Shown: positions 12,600 to 23,577, counted from the stretch's first letter. The stretch: 64,000 nucleotides of DNA from Hygrophila difformis (GCA_030278955.1 JAOANR010000004.1:19595096-19659095); one strand, 5' to 3'. Notes: generated by a model not told the origin, from the letters alone. Numbers and translations: made by a program.

Positions 12600-13593
12600 A
12601 ACATGGAAGAACGTCTAAGGACTGTGGAGGAAGTCCTTGTAGCATTAGGAAATGCCGAGACGCATAGGGCACAAACAGTACCTCCGCCAGTAGCCCGAGT
12701 CAACTACTTGGCATTAGTGAACCCCTACAACCCACCCCATTATGACGGCCAAGAGGATCCGGCGAAGTTGGAAGGTTGGATCCGTACCTTTGATAAGCTC
12801 TTGAACGCTATCAAATGCCCTGATGAGTAGAAGATACACGTAGCGACCTACTACTTAGGAGGCGAAGCCGATGAATGGTGGCAAAACCTCCAGAGGAATT
12901 CAGAGGAGGATGAAGAAGCCCACACCTGGGAAGAACTTAAGGAAGCTTTGAGGGAAAGATTCTACCCACTGAGCACCAAGACTGCAAAGTACGAGGAATT
13001 CATCAACTTAAAGCAAGGTGCACAAACGGTGCAAGAATACTACAACAAATTCAAGGAGCTAGTACGATTTGCTACGAGGCTAGTACCAACCGACTCTACA
13101 AGGCTCAGAAATTCGAGATGGGTCTGAACCTTAGTATATGGGAGATACTTGCAGTAGGACAATTCATGAACCTGCAGACGATATATGACCGTGCTGTAGC
13201 AATTGCTCGAATCCAGCAATTGAAGCATAAGGAATTTGGTGAGGCGAGCAAGGACTCGCAAGGACTTGAGAAGAAGGATCGGAAGACAACAATAACAACT
13301 CTAGGAAAGACAATGGATCTCGAAGGAAAGAAGATAAAGGTCTCAACAATGGAGGAGATGACAGCCGTGGTGCGTTTATACCACGCTGCCCATGATGCAA
13401 CCATACACATCTGGTGCACCAATGCCCGAAGCCTGGAACCTGCAATAGGTGCGGCAAGCGTGGTCACAAGGCTCGGGGATATCGAACGCCAGAGGAGGCG
13501 ATCGAAAAGAGGATAGATTTGGTGAACCTTCAGCAAGGAGAGAGGGACGAGGAGCAAGACCAAAACCCGAACCCTCTTGAGAATAACTTATAG
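12600..13593 (+). pseudogene. gag: Element E gag, main part
   Basis: Resumes E's gag after D: MEERLRTVEEVLVALGNAE, PYNPPHYDGQEDPAKLEGW, YYLGGEADEWW, RFYPLSTKTAKYEEF, then two zinc knuckles near the end and stop at 13591-13593. Lesions relative to element G are an in-frame TAG at 12828-12830 (GAG to TAG), a one-base loss near 13097 and further small shifts. The stop is followed at once by CAGTTATGGGGACATAAC, the last codons of pol in B and C, so all of pol is missing. Confidence 0.85.
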
Positions 13594-13620
13594 GCAGTTA
13601 TGGGGACATAACTGAAGTCC

Positions 13621-13690
13621 TAAGGGGGAGAGGATGTGATACCCCACAACAATTTATTTTTGGAATTCGACTCGATAAGATGTATCCTGA

Positions 13691-13725
<35 letters not shown>

Positions 13726-13910
13726 AACAAATTCAAATTGTTTTGAACTACGTTATGGCTTGATCCCTTCACAGGGTACGTAGGCAGCCTAGAAGTTTTA
13801 ATTCTAAGTTCAGTCACAAAATAATAAAATAAAGAAAAGGATTAGTTCCTAATACGAGAAAAGCCGAAACACAACTTCGAGGACGAAGTTGATTCTTAAG
13901 GAGGGTAGAC
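13621..13910 (+). promoter_or_regulatory. Element E double polypurine tract region
   Basis: PPT1 (TAAGGGGGAGAGGATG) precedes TGTGATACCCC at 13635. PPT2 (TTAAGGAGGGTAGAC) ends at 13910, next to the LTR start. Between them are a TA dinucleotide microsatellite (about 13694-13722), the conserved tract with CCCT-TCAC-AGGG hairpin, and the 20-bp hairpin CAACTTCG-AGGA-CGAAGTTG at 13872-13891. Confidence 0.7.
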
Positions 13911-14535
13911 TGTAATACCCGGGAATTTTGCAACATAACATAAATAAATAAATAAATAAACAATAAATAAATATAATAAATAAATAAACATGATAAATAG
14001 ATAAAGAATCATAAGAGATGAGAAATAGAATTTAAATTAAAAAGGAATCAAAATTTCGAGAACCCGGGAAGCCGAAGATAATTTAATTAAATAAATTATT
14101 GCACGGGAACCAAATATAGATGGACTTAATATTTTGAACCCGAAATTAATTTGAGATCCCAAATAAATTTAAAATAGGATTTAAAGTCCAAGAGATAGCC
14201 CAAGGAGTAAGCCCAAGAAAATAGAAGAAGAAAAGGCCCAAAGAGAAGACAAAGGCCCAAAAGAAAGGAGGAAGAGGAAAGGCCCAAAGGATAGCACGGC
14301 CTGGCCCAGGACAAAGCCCATTCCGGGTCCGCGCGGTGTCCACGCAGGGTTTCCACTAACCCCACTCCAACCCCGCGCCAGATCAGACAACAGCGGCGTT
14401 ACGCGGTTTTCTCGCCCGAATCCGGATTTTTCGACTTCTGTTGCTTTCCTTTCGGCTCAAGACACTTAGGGGCAGCCTTTGGACGTCCCCTAGGTCCCTT
14501 ACATCTATAAATAACCATTCTAATCAGTCCCGAAC
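13911..14535 (+). repeat. Element E 3' LTR, part 1
   Basis: Begins TGTAATACCCGGG and runs through U3 to just past the TATA box, where element C is inserted. The LTR resumes at 25777. The TSD CGAAC is at 14531-14535 and 25772-25776. Joined, the LTR is about 2754 bp. Confidence 0.9.
14506..14513 (+). promoter_or_regulatory. TATA box of E 3' LTR
   Basis: TATAAATA in the shared context CATCTATAAATAACC. It lies at the same place as in A (29325, 48881), G (58331, 63153), C and F. Element C landed 22 bp downstream, separating it from most of its transcribed region. Confidence 0.7.
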
Positions 14536-17133
14536 TGTAACACCCCGGTTTTCGGTAACCCAGGTCGGGATGTCACCGCCACATCTCCCTAGTAAGACAC
14601 GGTTTCTCCGAGCTTACTAAAGATATGCAAGGCTAGGTATTGCAGTGTTTAAAACATTTAAAGCATTCAAAATAGCCCATACAATATAATTCAAAATTAA
14701 TAATAGCATAGCGCAGCGGAAATATTTAGTTTAGTACAGTATCGCAGCGGAAAATATAAAAAGGGCCGACATGGCCACAACACGGGTTAAACAGGCCCGT
14801 TCATAATGTAGTCTACATACGAAATTTAAAAGCAAAATAAAAGTTCCCAAAATCCCATGCATGACTCGTGCTCACACATGCTCATTCCACATATTCTGTA
14901 AAGAAAGGAATAAAAATGGTTTTGATCAGCAAAATTGCTGAGTAAGTTAACACATGCATGATCGTAGGGTTTAAAAGCCATAACTTTAATAATTTAACAA
15001 AAGCATGATAATAATATAATATTTGATTTCATATAATCCATAACATATAGCACAATCTATCTCAGGCTCTATTTAATAACACATATCCCATGGTTCAAGA
15101 TAATAGCCATAATTTAAATAAAGCATTTAAATAATTTAATTTGACAACAATATCATTTAATCTAGTTTAATTTAATTTAGAATCCCCATTACATTCCCGA
15201 TTTGGTATTTCAAAGTTTCACGATAAAAATCGCGATGTCAACAAGTTTAGCCGGTAGCCCGGCGGCCGCAGCCGTATCAGCCATACCCAGTACCACTCCG
15301 GAGCCTCGGGAAACCCATACGGATATTCACGAGAGTGTAGGCTCTAAGTTTCGCCGTTTTGGCAATATCACATTTCAAGTATAGCGCGCGGGGTCACCAT
15401 CGTCCATTACGGCACGAAGTGAATCGTTAGGGGGCACCCTGCAGAGCACTCACCCCTAATTTTAATTTATCAAGTTTGTAAGGGGATTTAGTTCTTAAAA
15501 TCTGCCTTCCATTGTATTAATTTAGAAACAATATCTCAATTCGTTTCAACCCTAAAGGTTAATTCCATGTTTCAACAAGATTTCAAAATTTCATTTCGGT
15601 AAATCACAGTTTACTCCAAAATTCGTCTAAAATCAGATTTAATTCCAAAAATTCCAAAATTTCATATCTGACTCGGAAACATCAAGATCTACAACTTTCG
15701 TGTTTTAACTTTTTCAATCCGAGATACCTAAGTAGGTCAAAATCGCCAATTTTTGCATAACAAGAAATCTGTCCGAGTTTAATACATCACAGATCAAAGA
15801 TTTCAATTTCTACCATATCAATTCAACTCCAAATTTAATGAAATTTGACAGGGATCATCTTAAGATATTTATCTACAACTTTCATGTTCGGCCAAAGATC
15901 TAAAACAGCTTAGATCCTATGTCAAAAACGTGATCAAGATCATTCCTAAGTTCTGTCCAAGATTTCAAGATCTAGAATTAAACAGTTCGGTTTCAACGGG
16001 TTTTCACATATCAAATCAGCTCCAAAAATTCTCAAATTGTTACAGTAGCTAGGACTAAATCTTAGGAACGTTTTTCATGTTTTAAGTTTTTCCGTTTGAG
16101 TTCGTTTTAAGGGTCGGAAAAATTCACCAAATCCGTTGCGTCGGTAGAAGACAAAAGTGGACAGATTTATGGTTCTTGTTGAATCTTTTAGGTTTCGAAT
16201 GTTTTAAAATCTCCCAAAACCATTTAAGGTTAACTTACAGTGTCTATGAACGTCGGGAATGTCCAATTCGGAGGCGTGGCTTCCAGATCACCGTTTCTCC
16301 TCTCCGTTCGTCGGGTTCTACGATCTAGATTCGATACGGGGGTGTAGAAAGAAAAAGGAGATGATTAGGATTCGTTTTCGAATCATTTATTGAATAGAGA
16401 TTGGACCGAGACTTACCACGACTATGGAGATCTGTAGAGAAACTCGTCCAACAGCGTTCGTCTTGGTTTCGTGCCTCCGACGACTCCGGATTTAGGGTTT
16501 CGAACGTATAGAATGTTTTAGGGTTTTGTAAACTTGTTCGGGGCTCCCAAGGGGCTTATTTATAGAATTTTTAATTCCTAGGGCGTCCACAACCGACCTA
16601 GAAGTCTGGAGTCGAGAGATGTTCAACCGAAAGTCGAAAAATCCGCGTTCGGGCGAGAGATTCACGCAACAAACGAATCTGTGTGGTGGCGCGGTCGTGG
16701 CGCGCTGAAGCCCTTCCACCGCGCGGCCACCGCGCCGACTTCGCCTGGACTTCGGTCCGGGCGGGTCGTGCGATCCGTCGTGCTTTTCCGCCTCTCTTTC
16801 GGGTTTCTATCCCTCTATGCTCCCGAATTCCGATTCCCGGGGTATATTCGGGTTCTTACTTTCTCTCTAATTTTATTCTCAGTCTAATTGGATGTTTTGG
16901 ACTCGAATACTCGAGTTCATTAGTGTCGTTTTGGTGTAGCATTTATCCATCCTTTTATTGAATTAAATTTCTTTAACTCCTTTTTAAGTAAAAATCTCAT
17001 TTCTCATTTTCTTAACTTTATTTATTTCTTTTATTTGCTGGATTTATTTATTTATTTATAGTATTTATTTTATTTATTATTTATTTATTTAATTATTGTT
17101 TTATTTTATGTTGGAAAATTCTCGGGTATTACA
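14536..17133 (-). repeat. Element C 3' LTR (left copy)
   Basis: 2598 bp, TGTAATACCCGAG...GGTGTTACA on the minus strand. TATA box at 16557-16564 (TATTTATA on plus), leader hairpin 14926-14941, and TTTA-rich U3 start near 16990-17110. The region near 15240-15470, where D, E, G and B carry tandem hairpin arrays, instead has a GC-rich tract with a perfect GCCGG / CCGGC inverted repeat. Confidence 0.92.
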
Positions 17134-17373
17134 GTCTACCCTCCTTAAGAATCAACTTCGTCCTCGAAGTTGTGTTTCGGCTTTTCTCGTCTCGTGCGGC
17201 TTTTCTCGTCTCGTGCTAAGGTCTTGTGTTTGTTTTATTATGTTGTGACTGAACTTAGAATTAAAACTTCTAAGCTGCCTACGTACCCGGTAAAGGGATC
17301 AAGCCATAACGTAGTTCAAAAGTTTACAAAAATGCACGAAAAATTAGGGGTATGACATCCTCTCCCCCTTAAG
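17134..17373 (-). promoter_or_regulatory. Element C double polypurine tract region
   Basis: PPT1 on plus is 17358-17373 (TCCTCTCCCCCTTAAG), adjoining the LTR-start-like TGTCATACCCC (minus, from 17357). PPT2 on plus is 17134-17149 (GTCTACCCTCCTTAAG), adjoining the actual LTR. Hairpin at 17153-17172. The 224 bp 17134-17357 match the outer end of solo LTR F, where they are part of the LTR. Confidence 0.75.
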
Positions 17374-17380
17374 ATTGCAG

Positions 17381-20300
17381 TTATGTCCCCATAACTGTGT
17401 CGGAATCGGTTTGGAACAATGTCGGGTATCGTTCTCTCATGTCGGATTCTACTTCCCAAGTTGCCGTCTCACTTTCGTGATTTGACCAAAGAACCTTGAT
17501 CATTTTGATGGTTTTGTTCCTCGTTACTCGTTCCTTAGTATCGAGAATACGCACTGGGACTTCTTCGTAAGTCAAATCCTCATCGAGCTCAATTATCTCT
17601 GGTTGAAGTACATGTGTCGGGTCCGGCACATACTTCTTTAGTTGTGAGACATGGAAGACATTATGAACTCGATCTAAGTGTGGCGGTAAAGCCAATCGGT
17701 AGGCTAGAGTTCCGACTCGTTCTAGAATTTCGTAAGGTCCTATGTATCGCGGACTTAACTTCCCTCGTTTGCCAAAGCGCATCACCCCCTTCATGGGTGA
17801 TATCTTTAGCATGACCCTATCTCCCACTTGAAATTCTAGGTCTCGTCGTCTCACGTCGGCATAACTCTTTTGACGGTCTTGTGCGGCTTTCATCTTCCCT
17901 TGGATCACTTTGATTTGTTGAGCCATGTCTTCGATAAGTTGTGGTCCCACTACCACGGACTTATCGTTTTCTTCCCAGCTCAAAGGGCTTCGGCACTTTC
18001 GTCCATACAATGCCTCGAAAGGTGCCATGCCAATACTCGCATGGTAACTATTATTATAGGAAAACTCAATCAAGGGTAAAGGAGATTCCCAATTTCCTTT
18101 GAATTCCAACACACATGCTCTCAGCATGTCTTCTAGTGTTTGGATTGTTCTTTCGGTTTGTCCATCCGTCGTCGGGTGGAATGCGGTGCTCATTTTGATT
18201 TGAGTACCGAGAGCTTTTTGTAACTCCGTCCAGAAATGAGAGACAAATCTACTGTCTCTATCGGAAATGATATCGTGTGGTACTCCATGTCGTCGTACCA
18301 CGTTATCAATGTAGGCTCGGGCCAATTGGTCCATAGTCCACGTGTCTTTCATTGGGATAAATATGGCTGTCTTCGTTAGCCTATCTACAATCACCCAAAT
18401 CTTGTTCAAGCCTTTAGGTGATCGGGGTAATCCCGAGACAAAGTCCATTGAGATGCTATCCCACTTCCAACTTGGAATCTCTAGTGGTTGCATCAATCCT
18501 AAGGGTTTATGTCGCACTGCCTTAACCTTTTGGCAGGTGAGACATCTCGCCACGAAATTTGCCACTTCCTTCTTCATTCCCGGCCACCAATAGATCTTCT
18601 TCAGATCCTTGTATAGCTTGTCACCTCCGGGATGTACGGAATATGGCGTGTTGTGCCCTTCCTCCATCAACCTTTGCTTCAACTCGGCACATTTAAGAGG
18701 CACACACCATCTCCCTTTGAAACGGATGCTTCCATCCTCGTGGATAGCAAATCCTATTGCCTTTCCTTCAGCAATATACCCTTTTATCTTCTCGAGTTTC
18801 GGATCGCCCGGTTGAGCGAGTCGAATCTCGTCTAATATTGGAGTTTCCACGACCATGGCATTGACCGTTTCTCCTACTGTGCCAGGGTGCACAAGTTCTA
18901 ACTCCAATCTTGCCAAATCCATGTACAATGCCGGCGGAATTACCAACGAGTTTGTCACGTGCTGGGTTTTCCGACTTAGGGCATCGGCTACCACATTCGC
19001 CTTCCCCTCGTGGTACGCTATCTCTAAATCGTAGTCCTTAATGAGTTCCAACCACCTTCGCTGTCTCAAATTCAACTCCTTCTGAGTGAATATATATTTC
19101 AAGCTCTTGTGGTCGGTGAACATTCGACACTTCCGCCCATAAAGATAATGTCTCCATATCTTGAGAGCGAAAACGACCGCTGCCAACTCCAGGTCATGTG
19201 TCGGATAATTTTCCTCGTGAGGTTTTAGTTGGCGTGATGCATAGGCTACGACTCTCGAGTCTTGCATCAAAACAGAACCTAAACCTTCCTTCGAAGCATC
19301 GCTATATACTTCGAAGTCACCATTCTCTGATGGTAGTGTTAATACGGGTGTGGTTGTGAGTCGTTTCTTCAGCTCTTGAAACGATGACTCACATGCTTCG
19401 GTCCACTCGTATTTTGCTCCTTTCTTAAGTAGCTGGGTCAAAGGACGTGCAATCCTTGAAAAGTCCTTCACAAATCGTCTATAGTATCCGGCTAATCCAA
19501 GGAAACTCCTTATTTCCGTTGGACTTTTCGGAGTTGCCCATTCAGTTACGGCAGAGACTTTTGCCGGATCCACTGATACTCCATCAGCGGATACTATGTG
19601 TCCGAGAAATGCCACTTCTTTCAGCCAGAAGTCACATTTCGACAGCTTGCCGTATAGCTGATTTCTTCGCAAGATTTCCAACACTTGATGTAAGTGTTTC
19701 GCATGCTCCTCCTCGCTCTTCGAGTAGATCAGGATGTCGTCAATGAACACTACGACACACTGGTCTAACAATTCTCGGAACACGTTGTTCATGAGATTCA
19801 TGAACATGGCCGGAGCATTTGTTAACCCGAAGGATAACACTGTGAACTCGTAATGGCCATATCGTGTTCGAAACGCCGTCTTTGGAATGTCCTTCCCGGC
19901 AATCCTCAATTGATGATACCCAGATCGCAAATCGATCTTCGAGAATACTGAAGCTCCCTTCAGTTGATCAAACAGATCCTCTATTCTCGGTAGGGGGTAT
20001 TTATTCTTAATGGTCACTTGGTTTAGTCCCCGGTAATCTATGCAAAGGCGTAGCCCTCCGTCTTTCTTCTTGACAAACAAAACCGGTGCTCCCCAAGGGG
20101 ACGTACTCGGTCTTATGTAACCTTTTCCCAATAGCTCCTCGAGTTGTTCCTTTAACTCCTTCATTTCCAGTGGTGCCATCCGGTACGGAGCTTTTGAGAC
20201 AGGCTCTGTCCCCGGAATGAGATCTATGGTGAATTCAAGATCTCTCTCAGGTGGCATGCCCGGAACGTCTTCAGGGAACACGTCCGGGTATTCTCTTACC

Positions 20301-21094
20301 ACTGGTATGCTATCAACCTTGTTCTCTTCCGGCTCAAGGTTGTGCACATAGCACGCATATAGTTCATACCCCTTACGCATCAAGTTACTTAGTTTAAGTG
20401 CACTAACGATTTTGTTACTTTTCTTAGGGGGCTGAGAGTAAAAGATAACTCTCTTTCCCCTACTTTTTGACAAGGTGATCTTTTGCTTTTGGCATTCGAT
20501 CACCGCTTTATACTGGGATAGCCAGTCCATCCCCAGTATGATGTCAAAGTCTCTTAAGTTAAATTCTACCAAGTTCGCGAAGAATTCTACGTTCTTTATC
20601 ACTATAGGAATTCCGTTATATCGTTTAGAGCAAGACACTACTTCTCCAGAAGGCAATTGAATTCCTAAGCTAATTCTCTCGCACTTAGGTAGATCTAACT
20701 CAGGCACTATCCTTGATGCAATAATTGAGCAACTAGCTCCGGAATCAAATAAAATTCTAAGGGGTGTATTCAAAACGTGAAATGTACCTGCCATCACTTC
20801 TCCTTGCGCAGGCACGTCCGCTTGGTTCACCACGTTCAGTCTCCCCATAGGGCGTCCCTGATTGCCCTGCTGATTCGCATTCGGCTGCTGATTTTGTTGC
20901 TGGTTTTGATTCTGTGGGGGCGGAGGTCGTTGGTTCTGGTTCTGGTTTTGCGGCCTATTTTGAGGGGGTCTGCACCCTTGGTTATTCCCGTTTCGCCCGT
21001 TTTGGTTTTGAGGCTGTTCTTGCCCCGCGACCAAATCGTCCCTCTTCGTTATGTTCTCGAGCCTAGTTCGACATTCCCGTCGAACGTGACCCAT
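17381..21094 (-). CDS. pol: Element C pol: protease, RT, RNase H, integrase, chromodomain
   Basis: Pol part of a gag-pol polyprotein, counted from MGHVRREC (1237 residues; the frame is open somewhat further upstream through the zinc knuckles). A Gln/Asn/Pro-rich linker (25-85) leads to protease DSGA (117-120). RT is about 300-500 with FIDD at 450-453. RNase H has D599, E636 and D661. The integrase zinc-binding set is H814, H821, C851, C854, and the catalytic triad is D884, D945, E981 with 35 residues between the last two. GPY is at 1119-1121 and a chromodomain at about 1181-1228, lacking the usual first aromatic residue as in plant type-II chromodomains. The end is VMGT. It would copy element RNA and insert the DNA, with the chromodomain guiding it to marked chromatin (family knowledge). 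All catalytic residues are present. Confidence 0.93.
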   Translation of the reverse strand: MGHVRRECRTRLENITKRDDLVAGQEQPQNQNGRNGNNQGCRPPQNRPQNQNQNQRPPPPQNQNQQQNQQPNANQQGNQGRPMGRLNVVNQADVPAQGEVMAGTFHVLNTPLRILFDSGASCSIIASRIVPELDLPKCERISLGIQLPSGEVVSCSKRYNGIPIVIKNVEFFANLVEFNLRDFDIILGMDWLSQYKAVIECQKQKITLSKSRGKRVIFYSQPPKKSNKIVSALKLSNLMRKGYELYACYVHNLEPEENKVDSIPVVREYPDVFPEDVPGMPPERDLEFTIDLIPGTEPVSKAPYRMAPLEMKELKEQLEELLGKGYIRPSTSPWGAPVLFVKKKDGGLRLCIDYRGLNQVTIKNKYPLPRIEDLFDQLKGASVFSKIDLRSGYHQLRIAGKDIPKTAFRTRYGHYEFTVLSFGLTNAPAMFMNLMNNVFRELLDQCVVVFIDDILIYSKSEEEHAKHLHQVLEILRRNQLYGKLSKCDFWLKEVAFLGHIVSADGVSVDPAKVSAVTEWATPKSPTEIRSFLGLAGYYRRFVKDFSRIARPLTQLLKKGAKYEWTEACESSFQELKKRLTTTPVLTLPSENGDFEVYSDASKEGLGSVLMQDSRVVAYASRQLKPHEENYPTHDLELAAVVFALKIWRHYLYGRKCRMFTDHKSLKYIFTQKELNLRQRRWLELIKDYDLEIAYHEGKANVVADALSRKTQHVTNSLVIPPALYMDLARLELELVHPGTVGETVNAMVVETPILDEIRLAQPGDPKLEKIKGYIAEGKAIGFAIHEDGSIRFKGRWCVPLKCAELKQRLMEEGHNTPYSVHPGGDKLYKDLKKIYWWPGMKKEVANFVARCLTCQKVKAVRHKPLGLMQPLEIPSWKWDSISMDFVSGLPRSPKGLNKIWVIVDRLTKTAIFIPMKDTWTMDQLARAYIDNVVRRHGVPHDIISDRDSRFVSHFWTELQKALGTQIKMSTAFHPTTDGQTERTIQTLEDMLRACVLEFKGNWESPLPLIEFSYNNSYHASIGMAPFEALYGRKCRSPLSWEENDKSVVVGPQLIEDMAQQIKVIQGKMKAAQDRQKSYADVRRRDLEFQVGDRVMLKISPMKGVMRFGKRGKLSPRYIGPYEILERVGTLAYRLALPPHLDRVHNVFHVSQLKKYVPDPTHVLQPEIIELDEDLTYEEVPVRILDTKERVTRNKTIKMIKVLWSNHESETATWEVESDMRERYPTLFQTDSDTVMGT

Positions 21095-21175
21095 TCGACC
21101 GCATCGGTAACAAGCGCCTTGTTGCGGGCATCCCCTTGCCAGATGTGGTCGTCCACATCGCGGGCAAGGCGGGTA

Positions 21176-22113
21176 CCCGGATCTTCTTGATTGAACCTCC
21201 TTCCCGTGTTGCTTTGTTGGGGCCTATTCGACCCTCTACGCTGCTCGTTCCTTCCAGTGTTGTTCTCGTTTCTTGAGTCTCGGCTTCTCTTGTCTTGAGG
21301 ACCCCTGCTGGACTCCCCACTCACCCTTCTTTTCAGCTGCTGCACGCGTGCTACCGCTACAGCGCGATCGTATACGGCTTGCAAATCGGGGTAGTGTACT
21401 CCCGCGATCACTTCGCGCACAGACAGGTTCAGTCCCATCTCGAACTTCTGTGCCTTCTCCGCATCAGTAGGCACCAGCCGTGGTGCGAACCTCACCAGCT
21501 CCTTAAAGCGGGTGTAGTATTCTTGCACCGTTTGGCTTCCTTGCTTCAGTGACAGGAATTCTTCGTACATGGCAGCCTTGGTACTCAAGGGATAGAATCG
21601 ATCCCTGAGTAGTTCCATCATCTCCATCCACGAGTAAGGCTCGTCATCTTCGGTCAGTTTGGCTTGCGTTGCTTGCCACCAGTCATCAGCTTCGCCTCCC
21701 AGGTAGTACGAAGCGACATGTACCCTCTCTCCTTCCGGACATTTGACCGCTCCCAGCAGCTTGTCAAAAGTCCGGATCCATTCCTCCAGTTTAGCTGGAT
21801 CCTCCTCACCAGCATAGTGGGGCGGCTGGTAGGGATTCACCATCGCTAGGTAGTTAGGGCGAGCTTGGGGCGGAGGTACCGCCGCAGCTTGACCCTGGTT
21901 GACTTGCGCGTTTCCGAGCGCAATCAACACTTCCTCTATCGTCCTAAGACGATCGCCCACATTGTTCGGTGCGGGGGCGTCCTGCGCACCTTGGGGCTGT
22001 TCCTCATCAGGTTGGTTTGGTTCAGTGACGTTTGGTGGTGTTTCAGTAGGTGTTTCAGTAGTGGTTTGGGGAGCAGGTTGGGCTCTGCCTCTTCCTCTTC
22101 CTCTGGGTGCCAT
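21176..22113 (-). pseudogene. gag: Element C gag, frameshifted at the zinc knuckle
   Basis: Starts MAPRGRGRGRAQPAPQ at 22113. An in-frame ATG 14 codons upstream is less likely, because A, B and G all start at the equivalent MAP/MTP. The gag core (PYQPPHYAGEEDPAKLEEW, YYLGGEADDWW, DRFYPLSTKAAMYEEF) is intact. Two extra single bases near 21170-21190 (CCGGG and CCTTGC versus CCGG and CCTGC in A) shift the frame by two just before [13 protein letters not shown]. The two knuckles are therefore read in the pol frame. In A and B, gag and pol share one frame, so this is more likely mutation than a programmed shift. Confidence 0.85.
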
Positions 22114-22369
22114 TCTGGTACAAATAGGATAGATTAGGGCTGGTGAATTTAGCATATAGTCTAAGCAATTTCTATGAATGTATATGTGTGTAGTAATTTA
22201 GCATGTGGTGCTTTGTTCGGATTGAGGAGCATCGTATGCTTCGGGGTTTTATTTTATTTTGTCTTGTTTTGTTTAAAAAAAATAAATCGGCATTTTATTT
22301 CCTCAAAAGAAATTTTAGTACAAAAGTAGAAATATTTTTGTAGCAAAACAATGTCTAACAATAGAATCT

Positions 22370-22705
22370 CTAGTGCCTCATGACGTCTCCCGGTGGGGTA
22401 GCAGGATCTTCCTCCGGATCTTCCTCCTCCGAACTCGGCGGTAGTAGGTCGTCAAAGATAGTGTTTAAGTCTTGCCCGTGGGCATCGATGTATTCCTTTA
22501 GTATTAAGTTTTGTGTAGTGAGGGTTTGGACTTGGCGCTCGAGTTGGTTTATGCGGTGATGATCCGCCTCTCTCAAGTTGCCCATGTGATGTAAATTGGC
22601 CTCCAATTGAGCCATACGGTACTTCATTTGCTCTAGGGTTTGGTGGGAATCGAGATGAACGCTCATCATCCTGACCAACAACTGCATCATGTCTTGACTA
22701 GCCAT
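22370..22705 (-). CDS. Element C accessory ORF upstream of gag, coiled-coil protein
   Basis: 111 residues starting MASQDMMQLLVRMM. The middle has heptad-like leucines and is rich in Q, L, E and H (EANLHHMGNLREADHH, INQLERQVQTLTTQN), suggesting a coiled coil of about 70 residues. It ends in DDLLPPSSEEEDPEEDP and a short basic tail. A homologue of 175 residues is intact in B (39443-39970) and a broken one is in A (31717-32043). Gag-only elements D, E and G lack it. I recognise no known family. It lies between the primer site and gag, in a different frame from gag. An AATAAA (TTTATT on plus, 22294-22299) follows 70 nt after its stop. Confidence 0.7.
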   Translation of the reverse strand: MASQDMMQLLVRMMSVHLDSHQTLEQMKYRMAQLEANLHHMGNLREADHHRINQLERQVQTLTTQNLILKEYIDAHGQDLNTIFDDLLPPSSEEEDPEEDPATPPGDVMRH

Positions 22706-22728
22706 CTAGCGCAAGCAAGAGATCTAAG

Positions 22729-22893
22729 TTAATATTCGCCAAGATTCTAGTTCAATTCGCCAAGATTCTAGGTTCGAGTTTCCAAGATTCTAAGTTCAAG
22801 TTTCGCCAAGATGCTAAGTTCAAGTTTCGCAAAGATTCTAAGTTCAAGTTTCGCAAAGATTCTAAGTTCAAGTTTCCAAGATTCTAAGTTCAT
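22729..22893 (-). repeat. Minisatellite in leader of element C
   Basis: About seven copies of a roughly 23-bp unit near GAACTTAGAATCTTGGCGAA (minus strand), directly upstream of the accessory ORF. The same unit is repeated at 60730-60852 in element G's leader. E and A show only one copy-like stretch. Confidence 0.75.
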
Positions 22894-23041
22894 AGCAGAG
22901 ATGCAACATGCATATGCAAATGATACTTCCCCCCAATAATAATTTAATGCACCATCTATATATTTTTCCCATGGGTTTTAAAATAAAATTTCTCCATGGA
23001 AATAAAAATTTAAAATTTAAAATAATACTCAAAATATTAAT

Positions 23042-23152
23042 AATAGTTTAAAAATAATAATGGTTTAAAAAAATAATAGTTTAAAAATAGTAATGGTTTA
23101 AAAATAATAGTTTAAAAATAGTAATGGTTTAAAAATAATAGTTTAAAAATAG
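23042..23152 (-). repeat. AT-rich tandem repeat beside primer site of element C
   Basis: Repeated blocks of TAATAGTTTAAAAATA / TAATGGTTTAAAAATA, a unit of about 33 bp, between the minisatellite and the primer site. Confidence 0.6.
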
Positions 23153-23156
23153 CCGG

Positions 23157-23168
23157 GCTTTGATACCA
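23157..23168 (-). promoter_or_regulatory. Primer binding site of element C
   Basis: On minus TGGTATCAAAGC, three bases inside the LTR end. It differs by one base from the initiator Met-tRNA complement TGGTATCAGAGC. Confidence 0.85.
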
Positions 23169-23531
23169 ACTTGTAACACCCCGGTTTTCGGTAACCCAGG
23201 TCGGGATGTCACCGCCACATCTCCCTAGTAAGACACGGTTTCTCCGAGCTTACTAAAGATATGCAAGGCTAGGTATTGCAGTGTTTAAAACATTTAAAGC
23301 ATTCAAAATAGCCCATACAATATAATTCAATATTAATAATAGCATAGCGCAGCGGAAATATTTAGTTTAGTACAGTATCGCAGCGGAAAATATAAAAAGG
23401 GCCGACATGGCCAAAACACGGGTTAAACAGGCCCGTTCATAATGTAGTCTACATACGAAATTTAAAAGCAAAATAAAAGTTCCCAAAATCCCATGCATGA
23501 CTCGTGCTCACACATGCTCATTCCACATATT

Positions 23532-23577
23532 CTGTAAAGAAAGGAATAAAAATGGTTTTGATCAGCAAAATTGCTGA
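23532..23577 (-). promoter_or_regulatory. Leader hairpin plus splice-acceptor-like site (C 5' LTR)
   Basis: TCAGCAA / TTGCTGA inverted repeat at 23562-23577. On the minus strand, 30 nt further on, a pyrimidine-rich tract ends in CAG before AATATGTGG. Matches the module in E, A, B, D, F and G. Confidence 0.55.

Noticed and set aside
12600..13593. Gag-only ORFs as domesticated host genes
   Set aside because: They are flanked by LTRs, primer site and PPT, and carry frameshifts and stops; retrotransposon status explains them.
13694..13722. TA dinucleotide run as a separate mobile-element boundary
   Set aside because: A simple microsatellite inside E's inter-PPT region; flanking sequence is continuous with G and A.
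21170..21195. Programmed frameshift between gag and pol in C
   Set aside because: A and B have gag and pol in one frame, and the shift is explained by two extra single bases with no slippery heptamer that I see.
21049..22137. Several plus-strand ORFs of 60-140 codons opposite C gag and pol
   Set aside because: Shadow frames of the real minus-strand polyprotein; compositions are arginine/serine rich as expected of reverse frames.
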